Source of the DNA: Candidatus Limadaptatus stercoripullorum
GTDB lineage: Bacteria; Bacillota; Clostridia; Christensenellales; CAG-917
NCBI GenBank assembly: GCA_018713795.1
Contig: DVOE01000002.1
Coordinates: 1 to 40,602, forward strand
DNA: 40,602 nt
Direction: 5' to 3'
Shown one piece after another: positions 18,110 to 26,191 of this stretch. Position numbers and translations under genes: made by a program. Each line of letters opens with the position of its first letter. Positions within the stretch are counted from its first letter, which is position 1. The notes beneath the pieces are model-generated. The model was not told the DNA's origin and did no database searches. It worked only from the letters and a program-made list of their open reading frames with translations.

Positions 18110-19127
18110 TCAGTTCGGCGAAATATTTGATGGTACGCACCATCTGCGAGGTGTAGCTGTTCTCGTTGTCGTACCAGCTGACGACCTGGACCTGGGTGCA
18201 GTCGAGGTCTTCCATATACTTTGCCATGGTCTGGGTGGCGTCGAAGAGGGAGCCGTAGGTCATGCCGATGACATCGCTGGAGACGATGGGCTCCTCGTTG
18301 TAGCCGTAGGACTCGGAAGCGGCGGCTTTCATGGCGGCGTTGATCTCGTCGACGGTGACCTTGCCCTTCACGGTCGCCACGAGGATGGTGGTGGAACCGG
18401 TGGGGACGGGCACGCGCTGAGCGGAGCCGATGAGCTTGCCGTTGAGCTCGGGGATGACGAGGCCGATGGCTTTGGCGGCGCCGGTGCTGTTGGGCACGAT
18501 GTTGATGGCGGCAGCGCGCGCGCGGCGGAGGTCACCCTTGCGATGAGGACCGTCGAGGACCATCTGGTCGCCGGTGTAGGCGTGGATGGTGCTCATGATA
18601 CCGCTCTCGATGGGGGCGAGCTTGTTGAGCGCCGCAGCCATGGGGGCGAGGCAGTTGGTGGTGCAGGACGCGGCAGAGATGATGGTGTCGTCCTTGGTCA
18701 GGGTCTTCTCGTTGACGCTGTAGACGATGGTGGGAAGGTCGTTGCCCGCGTGAGCGGAGATGACGACTTTCTTCGCGCCGGCGTCGATGTGAGCCTGCGC
18801 CTTCGCCTTGGAGGTGTAGAAGCCGGTGCACTCGAGCACGACATCCACGCCGATCTCCTTCCAGGGAAGATCCGCGGCGTTCTTCTCGGCGTAGATCTTG
18901 ATCTCCTTGCCGTCGACGACGATGGCGCCCTCTTTGGCTTCGACCTTGTCGGCGAGAGCGTATCTGCCCTGCGCGCTGTCGTACTTGAGAAGATGGGCGA
19001 GCATCTTGGAATCGGTCAGGTCGTTGATGGCGACGACTTCATAGCCCGCCGCACCGAACATCTGCCTGAACGCAAGACGACCGATCCTGCCGAAACCGTT
19101 GATAGCAACTCTGACATTTTTTGCCAT
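18105..19127 (-). CDS. gapA: Type I glyceraldehyde-3-phosphate dehydrogenase
   Basis: [102 protein letters not shown]. Confidence 0.98.
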   Translation of the reverse strand: MAKNVRVAINGFGRIGRLAFRQMFGAAGYEVVAINDLTDSKMLAHLLKYDSAQGRYALADKVEAKEGAIVVDGKEIKIYAEKNAADLPWKEIGVDVVLECTGFYTSKAKAQAHIDAGAKKVVISAHAGNDLPTIVYSVNEKTLTKDDTIISAASCTTNCLAPMAAALNKLAPIESGIMSTIHAYTGDQMVLDGPHRKGDLRRARAAAINIVPNSTGAAKAIGLVIPELNGKLIGSAQRVPVPTGSTTILVATVKGKVTVDEINAAMKAAASESYGYNEEPIVSSDVIGMTYGSLFDATQTMAKYMEDLDCTQVQVVSWYDNENSYTSQMVRTIKYFAELN

Positions 19128-19190
19128 AATAGATGATACCTCCGAAGGGTTTGATTTCGTTTTTCGCAAGCTCACGCGCTCGCGGGTATT

Positions 19191-19219
19191 ATTTTACATA
19201 CATTCCGCAAAAAAGACAA
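19191..19219 (-). promoter_or_regulatory. Putative gapA promoter
   Basis: Minus strand TTGTCT (19214-19219), 17 bp, TAAAAT (19191-19196). Confidence 0.55.
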
Positions 19220-19249
19220 GCGAATGAAAGGCATAAATTCGTTCCTTTC

Positions 19250-19990
19250 TCAACCCTCTCCGCCGGTCAGCCCGAGTATGAAAGAGAGCGCCTCCGAAAG
19301 CGCCTTGAAATTGCGGTCCGCGCGCCCCGGAGACGCCAGATCCACCCCGACGGACACCCCCGCGCACTCGAACATGGGATAATCGTTGACGCCGTCGCCC
19401 ACCGCGATCACCCGCGACAGCGGCAGCCCGAGCTTTTCCGCAAGCGCGGTCACCGCCGTCTTTTTGCTTATGCCCGACGGGACATAATCCAGCGAATCGC
19501 AATGCTCGTAGATATCGAGCGCGTCGAGATCCCCGGCATGTGCGCGGTTGTAGTCGCGGATGGCGGCGAACTGCTCTTCCGAGGTGGGGAAGGGGGTGAA
19601 CATGACTTCGTTGGGCTGGCACCAAATGCCGCTCGCGAAAAGTTCGGGGATATCTTTTCTTGCGCGATCGAGCTGTTCAAGCGCGCGTTTTGAGGATGTA
19701 AACCTCTCGTTTTGCGCGGGAGGCAGCCCGACGCCGAATTGCATGGTGCAGCCGTTCTCGCCGATGAGGACGGCGTCCGCGATGCCGAGCTGGCGGGCGA
19801 AACCGCAAAGGTAATAGGTGGGTTTGCCGGAAGCTATGGCGATATACGCCCGCTCCGAGAGCGTGCGGAGAGCCGCCGCGTCGGCGTCCCCCACGGGCGC
19901 GCCGAGCATAGCCAAAGTACCGTCGAGGTCGAAGACGACAAGGTGAGTTTTCGCCGCCGCGGAGTGGGCGGATGTGTTCGCTTTCTCCAT
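19250..19990 (-). CDS. HAD superfamily (Cof-like) hydrolase
   Basis: LVVFDLDGTLAMLG, IASGKP, GENGC, VIAVGDGVNDYPMFECAGVSVGV; start trimmed to ATG 19990. Confidence 0.9.
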   Translation of the reverse strand: MEKANTSAHSAAAKTHLVVFDLDGTLAMLGAPVGDADAAALRTLSERAYIAIASGKPTYYLCGFARQLGIADAVLIGENGCTMQFGVGLPPAQNERFTSSKRALEQLDRARKDIPELFASGIWCQPNEVMFTPFPTSEEQFAAIRDYNRAHAGDLDALDIYEHCDSLDYVPSGISKKTAVTALAEKLGLPLSRVIAVGDGVNDYPMFECAGVSVGVDLASPGRADRNFKALSEALSFILGLTGGEG

Positions 19991-20182
19991 ACCATAAATG
20001 TAGCACACGCGCGCCCCGACCGCAACGGGATAGGGGCGCATATCCCCTTCCGCCGCTGCTTTTTCTCCCCTTCCCCGGCGGGCGCGCACGCAAATTGCGC
20101 GCACACGCTTGCGTTATGCGCGCTGTGGTGGTAAAATTTTCGTATAATTTTGTAAATCTGGCGACGGAGGAGACAAGAGACT

Positions 20183-21481
20183 ATGGCAGAAACCAACGAA
20201 AAAAGCAATGCCCCCGAGAACAACATCGCGCTCGAAGACGCGAAGACCATCGAAAAGATCAAGAAGTACAAGGCTTCCCTGCCCCGCAGGATATGGTGCA
20301 GGTGTTTCCAGTGCGTCCTGTATGTGGCGGAGTACTTCCTGCCCTGGCGCGTGCCCGAGCAGATCTCGGGAGAAGGCAGCCTTGCCAAGCTCCCCGCTTT
20401 CGCGAAGGAGAAGGGGTTCAAGAGCGCGCTGCTCGTCACCGACAGCGTGCTGATGAGCCTCGGCATGGCGCAGCCCATCATCGACGGGTTCAACGCCGAA
20501 GGGCTGAAGATCACCGTCTACGACAAGGTCGTGCCCAATCCCACCATCGGCAATATCGAGGACGGCGTCAAGCTTTATAAGGACAACAACTGCGATGTCA
20601 TCATCGCGCTGGGCGGCGGCTCGCCCATGGACTGCGCCAAGGGTATCGGCGCGCGTATCGCCCGCCCCGGCAAGACCATCGCCAAGATGAAGGGCGTGCT
20701 CCGCGTGCTGCGCAAGCTCCCCCCGCTGGTCGCCATCCCCACCACTTCGGGCACGGGCAGCGAAGCCACCATCGCCGCTGTCATCTCCAACCCCGAAAAG
20801 AAGGAGAAATATCCCATCAACGATCCCGTGCTCATCCCGCATTACGCGGTCATGGACCCCGCTCTCACCATCGGGCTGCCCAAGCACATCACTTCCACCA
20901 CGGGTATGGACGCGCTCACCCACGCCGTCGAGGCGTTCATCGGCAGCGAGAACACCCGCAAGACCAAACAGTATGCCATCGAGGCGACTCAGCTCATCTT
21001 CAAGTATCTGAAGCGCGCCTACGACGACGGCAAGGATATCGAGGCAAGGAGCAATATGCAGCGCGCTTCCCTGCTCGCGGGCATGGCGTTCACGAGAGCG
21101 TATGTCGGCTATGTCCACGCCATCGCGCATTCCCTCGGCGGTTTCTACGGCGTGCCTCACGGGCTTGCCAATGCCGTCCTGCTGCCCCATGTCATCGAAG
21201 CGTACGGCGAAAAGGCGCATAAGAAGCTCGCCCGCCTCGCGGAAGCCGTCGGTATCACCGGCGAGTCGGATGCCGAGAAAGCGACCAAGTTCATCGCCGC
21301 CATCCGCGAGATGAACGAGTATATGGCGATCCCCACCAAGATCGAAGGCAAATGGACGATCAAAGAGGAGGATGTCCCCATCATGATCGACCACGCCCTC
21401 AAGGAAGCCAATCCCCTCTACCCCGTGCCTGTCATCTGGGGGTATGATGAGATGTATTCCATGTATCACAAGATAATGTAA
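20183..21481 (+). CDS. Iron-containing alcohol dehydrogenase
   Basis: VIIALGGGSPMDCAKGIGARI, IPTTSGTGSEATIAAVI, GMDALTHAVEAFIG, HAIAHSLGGFYGVPHGLANAVLLPHVIE. Confidence 0.95.
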   Translation: MAETNEKSNAPENNIALEDAKTIEKIKKYKASLPRRIWCRCFQCVLYVAEYFLPWRVPEQISGEGSLAKLPAFAKEKGFKSALLVTDSVLMSLGMAQPIIDGFNAEGLKITVYDKVVPNPTIGNIEDGVKLYKDNNCDVIIALGGGSPMDCAKGIGARIARPGKTIAKMKGVLRVLRKLPPLVAIPTTSGTGSEATIAAVISNPEKKEKYPINDPVLIPHYAVMDPALTIGLPKHITSTTGMDALTHAVEAFIGSENTRKTKQYAIEATQLIFKYLKRAYDDGKDIEARSNMQRASLLAGMAFTRAYVGYVHAIAHSLGGFYGVPHGLANAVLLPHVIEAYGEKAHKKLARLAEAVGITGESDAEKATKFIAAIREMNEYMAIPTKIEGKWTIKEEDVPIMIDHALKEANPLYPVPVIWGYDEMYSMYHKIM

Positions 21482-21497
21482 CAAAACGCCGCTATAT

Positions 21498-21619
21498 AAA
21501 ACGCCGCTATTTCGCGTGATACTGCGTCAACTTCACGCCCGCGAGCAGTCACATACGAGAAGTATGCTCCTGTCCGCGGGCGTTTCGTTTCCTTGTCTGA
21601 CACGAAATATCGGCGTTTT
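21498..21619 (-). repeat. Covarying palindromic element, copy C (reverse orientation, divergent)
   Basis: Outer AAAACGCCGCTATTTCG/CGAAATATCGGCGTTTT; inner ACGCCCGCG (21535-21543)/CGCGGGCGT (21575-21583); apical CATAC (21552-21556)/GTATG (21562-21566). Confidence 0.92.
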
Positions 21620-21637
21620 ACTCGTTTCTACATAGCC

Positions 21638-21824
21638 GCCAACTAGGGACGGGATAGCACTGATACGCGCAGCTTGAACTCGCACCTACTTATTCGAAGC
21701 CTCTCCGGGGCCCCCAAAAAGTACCGGAGGCGAAGCCGAGGACACTTTTTGGGGTAAAGCCCCGTCCCTGATTGGCTGATGGGGATGCTACTCCGGGCTT
21801 CAAGCGGCAAAATACACTCCTTCG
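21638..21824 (-). repeat. Interspersed composite repeat, copy 2 (reverse of 8639-8754)
   Basis: GCCAACTAGGGACGGG (21638-21653)/CCCGTCCCTGATTGGC (21761-21776), then ATGGGGATGCTACTCCGGGCTTCAAGCGGCAAAATACACTCCTTCG (21779-21824). Confidence 0.85.
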
Positions 21825-22204
21825 GAGGGTGTTTGAACCCGCACTAAAAATTTTCAAAGACGGAATAACGCGCCTGATCCCGCACCACACTTATTCGGGG
21901 TGTTCCTATACCCTCACCAACCTTTTCCGAAGACGGAATTACGCGCCGCTCAGCCAAACTTTCACAGGCGGCGAAGCCGCCGCTTGAAAGTCGCGGCGCG
22001 CTCTTTGAGCGTCGCGCGCCGTCGAAGACTTAAATAGACACGGGCGTCGTGCGCGAGACCGAATTCCTCGCCCCGCGCGGGGATCTCAGCCGGTAGTGCC
22101 CGCCGATCGAAATAAGCGAGTGCGCCACGATAAGCGTGAGTATCGCACCCCGCGTTTGTCGTGCATGATACGAGGACGGTCCTCTATTCCGCGTGGGGGA
22201 GGAA

Positions 22205-22271
22205 AGCCCGAAGGGAAGGAGGGGGACTGTATTACCACGCTCGGGGCAGTCAGCCCGATCAAGGGCGCTTG
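22205..22271 (-). repeat. Interspersed repeat, copy 2 (reverse of 8793 element)
   Basis: Minus strand CAAGCGCCCTTGATCGGGCTGACTGCCCC...GGTAATACAGTCCCCCTCCTT...CGGGCTTTCC aligned to 8793-8862. Confidence 0.72.
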
Positions 22272-22384
22272 GGTTAGCACGAAAATTATGCGGGGCGTTC
22301 CTGTTTAGCCGCCAATTAGAAATGGCACCCTAAATCGCGATATTTCGTGTCTCCACTCACTTAAACAGAACCGCTACCCTAAAC

Positions 22385-22498
22385 CGCGATATTCGGATGA
22401 GATGCGCGAAAGCCCCGTTGCTCAGGACTCGCAGTGTACTTATTGTACATAAGAGGTCTGAGCAACGGGGCTGACAAAGCAGGTCGCCGAATAGCGCG
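22385..22498 (+). repeat. Covarying palindromic element, copy D
   Basis: Outer CGCGATATTCGG/CCGAATAGCGCG; inner AGCCCCGTTGCTCAG (22411-22425)/CTGAGCAACGGGGCT (22458-22472), 15 bp perfect; apical GTGTACTTATTGTACATAAG. Confidence 0.95.
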
Positions 22499-22532
22499 AG
22501 AGGTGGTTCCATGCTTATATCGGGGACAGCAC

Positions 22533-22659
22533 CCTAAACCGCGATATTTCGTGTCAAACAAGGAAGCGCCTCCCGAACGGACGCGCCGTGTACTCCTTGT
22601 ACATAAGCGGTCGGGCGGGAGGCGCTGACGCAGTATCACGCGAAATAGCGCGGTTTAGG
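22533..22659 (+). repeat. Covarying palindromic element, copy E (right end overlaps aminopeptidase stop codon)
   Basis: Outer CCTAAACCGCGATATTTCG/CGAAATAGCGCGGTTTAGG; inner AGCGCCTCCCG (22565-22575)/CGGGAGGCGCT (22616-22626); apical GTGTACTCCTTGTACATAAG. Confidence 0.95.
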
Positions 22660-23761
22660 GGTTGAGGGGGAACAGCTCCGGCAACACAAACTTCCCGTCC
22701 TTCCTTACGAGAGTGCCGTCGAGGTAGATCTCGCCGCCGCCGTAGGCGGGGGTGTGGACTTGGACGAGGTCCCAATGGACGGCGCTGACATTGCCGTTCC
22801 AGGCGTCGTCGTAGCAGGCGCCGGGGGTGAAATGGATGGAACCGGCGATCTTTTCGTCAAAGAGGATGTCGCCGATGGCGCGGTCGATGTTGGGGTTGAG
22901 CCCGAAGGAGAACTCGCCGACATAGCGGGCGCCTTCGTCGGTGTCGAAGATGGCGCGGGCGCGGGCGGTGTCGTTGGCGGAGACATCGACGATCCTGCCC
23001 TTTTCGAAGGTGAGGCGGACATTCTCGAAACGGAAGCCGTTTTCAATGGAGGGCACATTGTAGGTGATGACGCCGTTCACGCTGTCGCGGACGGGCGCGG
23101 TGTAGACTTCGCCGTCGGGGATGTTGCAATGTCCGCTGCATTTGACGGCTCCGATGCCTTTTACGGAGAAGGAGAGATCGGTGTCTTTTGCCACAATGCG
23201 GACTTTATCCGTCGAATTGATGAGTTTAACCAGCGGATCCATCGCCTTGTCCATCTTGGCGTAGTCGAGGCAGCAGACGGAGAAGAAGTAATCTTCGAAG
23301 GCTTCCGTGCTCATGCCCGCGAGCTGGCTCATGGCGGGAGTGGGATAGCGCAGGATGACCCAACGCGTCTTTTTGACGCGGATATTGTGGTGGACTTTGA
23401 CGGAGTAGCGGGTGTCGTAGCTCTGCATTTTGTCGTCGGGGATATCGCTGAGCTCGTAGCTGTTGTCGCCGCCGCGCACGCCGATATAGCAATCCATCTT
23501 GTCCATGAAAGCGGCGTCGCGCTCAGCCCAAAGGTCGAGCTGTTCAGGAGTGGCACCGCGCAGGATCTCGCGGAGGAGATAGCTGTCGCGCAGGTTGACG
23601 AAGGGCATACCGCCCGCGGCGTAGACCTCTCTCACGAGCAGCGCGGTGAACTCGGCGGGACAGCCGCCGGCGTCTATCCAGACCTTGTCTCCCCTGCCCA
23701 CGCGGCAGGAGTAGTTGACGAGGTTATGAGCAAGCACTTGTTGTCTGTTGTCGTGTACCAT
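22655..23761 (-). CDS. M29-type aminopeptidase (thermophilic metalloprotease family)
   Basis: VGRGDKVWIDAG, VRGGDNSYELSDIP, CSGHCNIPDGEVYTAPVRDSVNGVI, EFSFGLNPNI, IHFTPGACYDDAWNGNVSAVHWDLV; start trimmed to ATG 23761. Confidence 0.88.
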   Translation of the reverse strand: MVHDNRQQVLAHNLVNYSCRVGRGDKVWIDAGGCPAEFTALLVREVYAAGGMPFVNLRDSYLLREILRGATPEQLDLWAERDAAFMDKMDCYIGVRGGDNSYELSDIPDDKMQSYDTRYSVKVHHNIRVKKTRWVILRYPTPAMSQLAGMSTEAFEDYFFSVCCLDYAKMDKAMDPLVKLINSTDKVRIVAKDTDLSFSVKGIGAVKCSGHCNIPDGEVYTAPVRDSVNGVITYNVPSIENGFRFENVRLTFEKGRIVDVSANDTARARAIFDTDEGARYVGEFSFGLNPNIDRAIGDILFDEKIAGSIHFTPGACYDDAWNGNVSAVHWDLVQVHTPAYGGGEIYLDGTLVRKDGKFVLPELFPLNP

Positions 23762-23914
23762 ACGGTCACCTCCGCTAAGTATTATACCCCGTCTGCGCGG
23801 GAATGCAACTCGGTGCGGGAGGATTTTCCGGCGCGGAGAGAGAACGGGCGCAAGGGAGCGCGGAAGAGCGGCGAAAGGGTGCGCCCGCAAATTGCGGCGC
23901 GGGGCAAATAACAG

Positions 23915-23943
23915 TTGTCTTTTCGGCGCGGCGGTTGTATAAT
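23915..23943 (+). promoter_or_regulatory. Putative sigma70-type promoter for fructose-bisphosphate aldolase gene
   Basis: TTGTCT (23915-23920), 17 bp, TATAAT (23938-23943), then GGAGGG SD before ATG 23978. Confidence 0.7.
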
Positions 23944-23977
23944 AACTCACGACAAAAACTCATCGGAGGGTAACATT

Positions 23978-24907
23978 ATGCCTTTGGTCACAACCACCGA
24001 AATGTTCAAAAAAGCCTACGACGGCGGCTACGCCATCGGAGCGTTCAATGTGAACAACATGGAGATAATCCAGGGTATCGTCGAGGCCGCCACCATCGAG
24101 AACGCGCCTCTCATCCTGCAGGTCTCCGCGGGCGCGAGAAAGTACGCCAACACCGTCTACCTCAAGAAGATGGTGGAAGCGGCGGTCGAGACCAGCGGTC
24201 TCCCCATCTGCCTGCACCTCGACCACGGCGACAGCTTCGAGCTGTGCAAGGACTGCGTGGACAGCGGTTTCACCTCCGTCATGATAGACGCGAGCTCCCA
24301 CTCCTTCACCGAGAACATCAGCATCACCCGCAAGGTCGTGGAATATGCGCACGATCACGGCGTGGTCGTCGAGGCTGAGCTCGGCAAGCTCGCGGGCATC
24401 GAGGACGCGGTCAAAGTCGACGCCAAGGACGCCAGCTACACCGATCCCGATCAGGTCCAGGAGTTCGTCGAGAAGACGGGCGTGGATTCCCTCGCCATCG
24501 CCATCGGCACCTCTCACGGCGCATTCAAGTTCAAGGGTCAGCCCCGCCTGCGCTTCGATATCCTCGAAGAGGTCGGCAAGCGTCTGCCCGGCTTCCCCAT
24601 CGTGCTCCACGGCGCGTCCAGCGTCCCGCAGGAGTATGTCAAGATCATCAACCAGTACGGCGGCAATATGCCCGGCGCACAGGGCGTTCCCGAGGACATG
24701 CTGAGAAAGGCGGCGTCCATGGCGGTTTGCAAGATCAACATCGACTCCGACCTGCGTCTCGCGGTCACCGCGACCATCAGGGAGCACTTCGCGCTCAACC
24801 CCTCTCACTTCGACCCCCGTCAGTACCTCGGGCCGGCGAGAGACGCGGTGCGTGCGGTCGTGCGCCACAAGATCGTGGATGTCCTGGGCTGCAACGGCAA
24901 GGCGTAA
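23978..24907 (+). CDS. fba: Class II fructose-bisphosphate aldolase
   Basis: MPLVTTTEMFKKAYDGGYAIGAFNVNNMEIIQGIVEAA, HLDHGDSFELCKDCVDSGFTSVMIDASSHSFTENI, IAIGTSHGAFKFKG, VLHGASSVPQEY, KINIDSDLRLA. Confidence 0.97.
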   Translation: MPLVTTTEMFKKAYDGGYAIGAFNVNNMEIIQGIVEAATIENAPLILQVSAGARKYANTVYLKKMVEAAVETSGLPICLHLDHGDSFELCKDCVDSGFTSVMIDASSHSFTENISITRKVVEYAHDHGVVVEAELGKLAGIEDAVKVDAKDASYTDPDQVQEFVEKTGVDSLAIAIGTSHGAFKFKGQPRLRFDILEEVGKRLPGFPIVLHGASSVPQEYVKIINQYGGNMPGAQGVPEDMLRKAASMAVCKINIDSDLRLAVTATIREHFALNPSHFDPRQYLGPARDAVRAVVRHKIVDVLGCNGKA

Positions 24908-24932
24908 GCACAACAAACAAACTTATGACACG

Positions 24933-24966
24933 AACGGGCGAGCAACTGCTCGCCCGTTTCTTTTTC
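24933..24966 (+). terminator. Rho-independent terminator after fba
   Basis: AACGGGCGAG-CAACTG-CTCGCCCGTT followed by TCTTTTTC. Confidence 0.9.
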
Positions 24967-25138
24967 CCGCACTCTTTCCCCGCAGGCTTCATCCGCCTCG
25001 CCCGCTCCTCACTCTTTCTCATTTTTCATCCGCTACACTCCCTTATCATTCTCATGTTTCATCCGCTCAATAAAAACCTCTCCCCGATTTCCCTACATCT
25101 CTTGTTCTCCCCTCCCCTCTCCATAAAAAATGCCCTCT

Positions 25139-25184
25139 TCTCCCGCCGCAGGCTGCGGCGAAGCCCGCGACCTGCGGCGGGAGA
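25139..25184. repeat. 14-bp perfect inverted repeat
   Basis: TCTCCCGCCGCAGG (25139-25152) / CCTGCGGCGGGAGA (25171-25184). Confidence 0.85.
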
Positions 25185-25326
25185 CAGAGCTCGCACGGGG
25201 TGCGGGGATGTGATCCCCGCCGGGGTGCAGGGGCAGAGCCCCTGCGGGTCTGCGGCGGGAGACATAGCTCGCACGGGGTGCGGGGATGTATCCCCGCCGG
25301 GGTGCGGGGGCGGCGCCCCTGCCCTG
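25172..25326. repeat. Two-copy 78-bp GC-rich direct repeat
   Basis: CTGCGGCGGGAGACAkAGCTCGCACGGGGTGCGGGGATGT..ATCCCCGCCGGGGTGC at 25172 and 25250. Confidence 0.9.
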
Positions 25327-25369
25327 CCGAGCGCTTGCAAAGCGGGCGAGAGGGTGGTACAATCGCGGT

Positions 25370-26113
25370 ATGCAACAGGTACTTTCGCCGATGAGACGGG
25401 CGATACAGGACTACAAGATGATCTCGGACGGCGACAGGATATTCGTCGGGCTTTCGGGCGGCAAAGACAGCGTGCTGCTGACAGCTGCGCTCGCCGCCTA
25501 CCGCCGTTTTTCGCCCGAGTCGTTCACGCTCGAAGCGATAAGCATAGACATGGGCTTTGAACGGAAGGACGACGCCGACGAGCGGCTGACGGACTGGTGC
25601 GAGTCGCTGGGAGTGCCCCGCCATATCGTCAGGACGGACATTGCGGAGATAGTATTTGAGGCGCGCAAAGAAAAGAGCCCCTGCTCGCTGTGCGCCAAAA
25701 TGCGCAGAGGCGCGCTGAACAACGAGATAAACCGCCTCGGGGGCGGCACGCTCGCCCTCGGGCACAACGCCGACGATGTGGCGGAAACGGTGCTGCTTTC
25801 CCTGCTGTATGAGGGACGCTTCTCCTGCTTCGCCCCGACGGCGTATATGGACAAGAGCGCGGTCAAACTCATCCGCCCGTTCATCTACATAGAAGAATGC
25901 GACATAGTGGGCGCGGTGGGACGGCTGGAACTGCCCGTGGTGCCATCGGTCTGCCCTGAGGACAAGGTGACGAGACGCGAATACGCCAAGCAGCTTATAA
26001 AACAACTCACCCGCGACAACCCTTCCGCCAAACGCAACATCATGGGCGCCGTATTTCACCCCGAACGCGCGGCGCTATGGCAGCGCCCCGCCCCCGACGA
26101 GACGGGTCGATGA
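25370..26113 (+). CDS. TtcA/TilS-family PP-loop protein (tRNA 2-thiocytidine biosynthesis TtcA-like)
   Basis: RIFVGLSGGKDSVLLTAALAAY, CSLCAKMRRGALNNE, LALGHNADDVAETVLLSLLYEGRF; start trimmed to ATG 25370. Confidence 0.88.
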   Translation: MQQVLSPMRRAIQDYKMISDGDRIFVGLSGGKDSVLLTAALAAYRRFSPESFTLEAISIDMGFERKDDADERLTDWCESLGVPRHIVRTDIAEIVFEARKEKSPCSLCAKMRRGALNNEINRLGGGTLALGHNADDVAETVLLSLLYEGRFSCFAPTAYMDKSAVKLIRPFIYIEECDIVGAVGRLELPVVPSVCPEDKVTRREYAKQLIKQLTRDNPSAKRNIMGAVFHPERAALWQRPAPDETGR

Positions 26114-26137
26114 CAACAAAACAGAGATCTTACAAAG

Positions 26138-26166
26138 CAAAACCGCCGTATGAAACGGCGGTTTTG
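26138..26166. terminator. Bidirectional terminator between ttcA-like gene and rplQ
   Basis: CAAAACCGCCG-tatgaaa-CGGCGGTTTTG. Confidence 0.88.
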
Positions 26167-26191
26167 TTGTTTTGATGTTTTGAAGTTCGCC

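Noticed and set aside
17812-22659. Palindromic elements as integron attC sites
   Set aside because: Superficially similar (variable palindromes between genes), but no integrase is in the window, no attC-type core sites were recognised, and the apex is conserved instead of variable.
21690-22775. Small ORFs in 21.7-22.8 kb
   Set aside because: Lie across palindromic and interspersed repeats; no SD or domain support.
24980-25075. Short direct repeats TTCTCATkTTTCATCCGCT
   Set aside because: Two short imperfect copies in pyrimidine-rich spacer; too little to support a feature.
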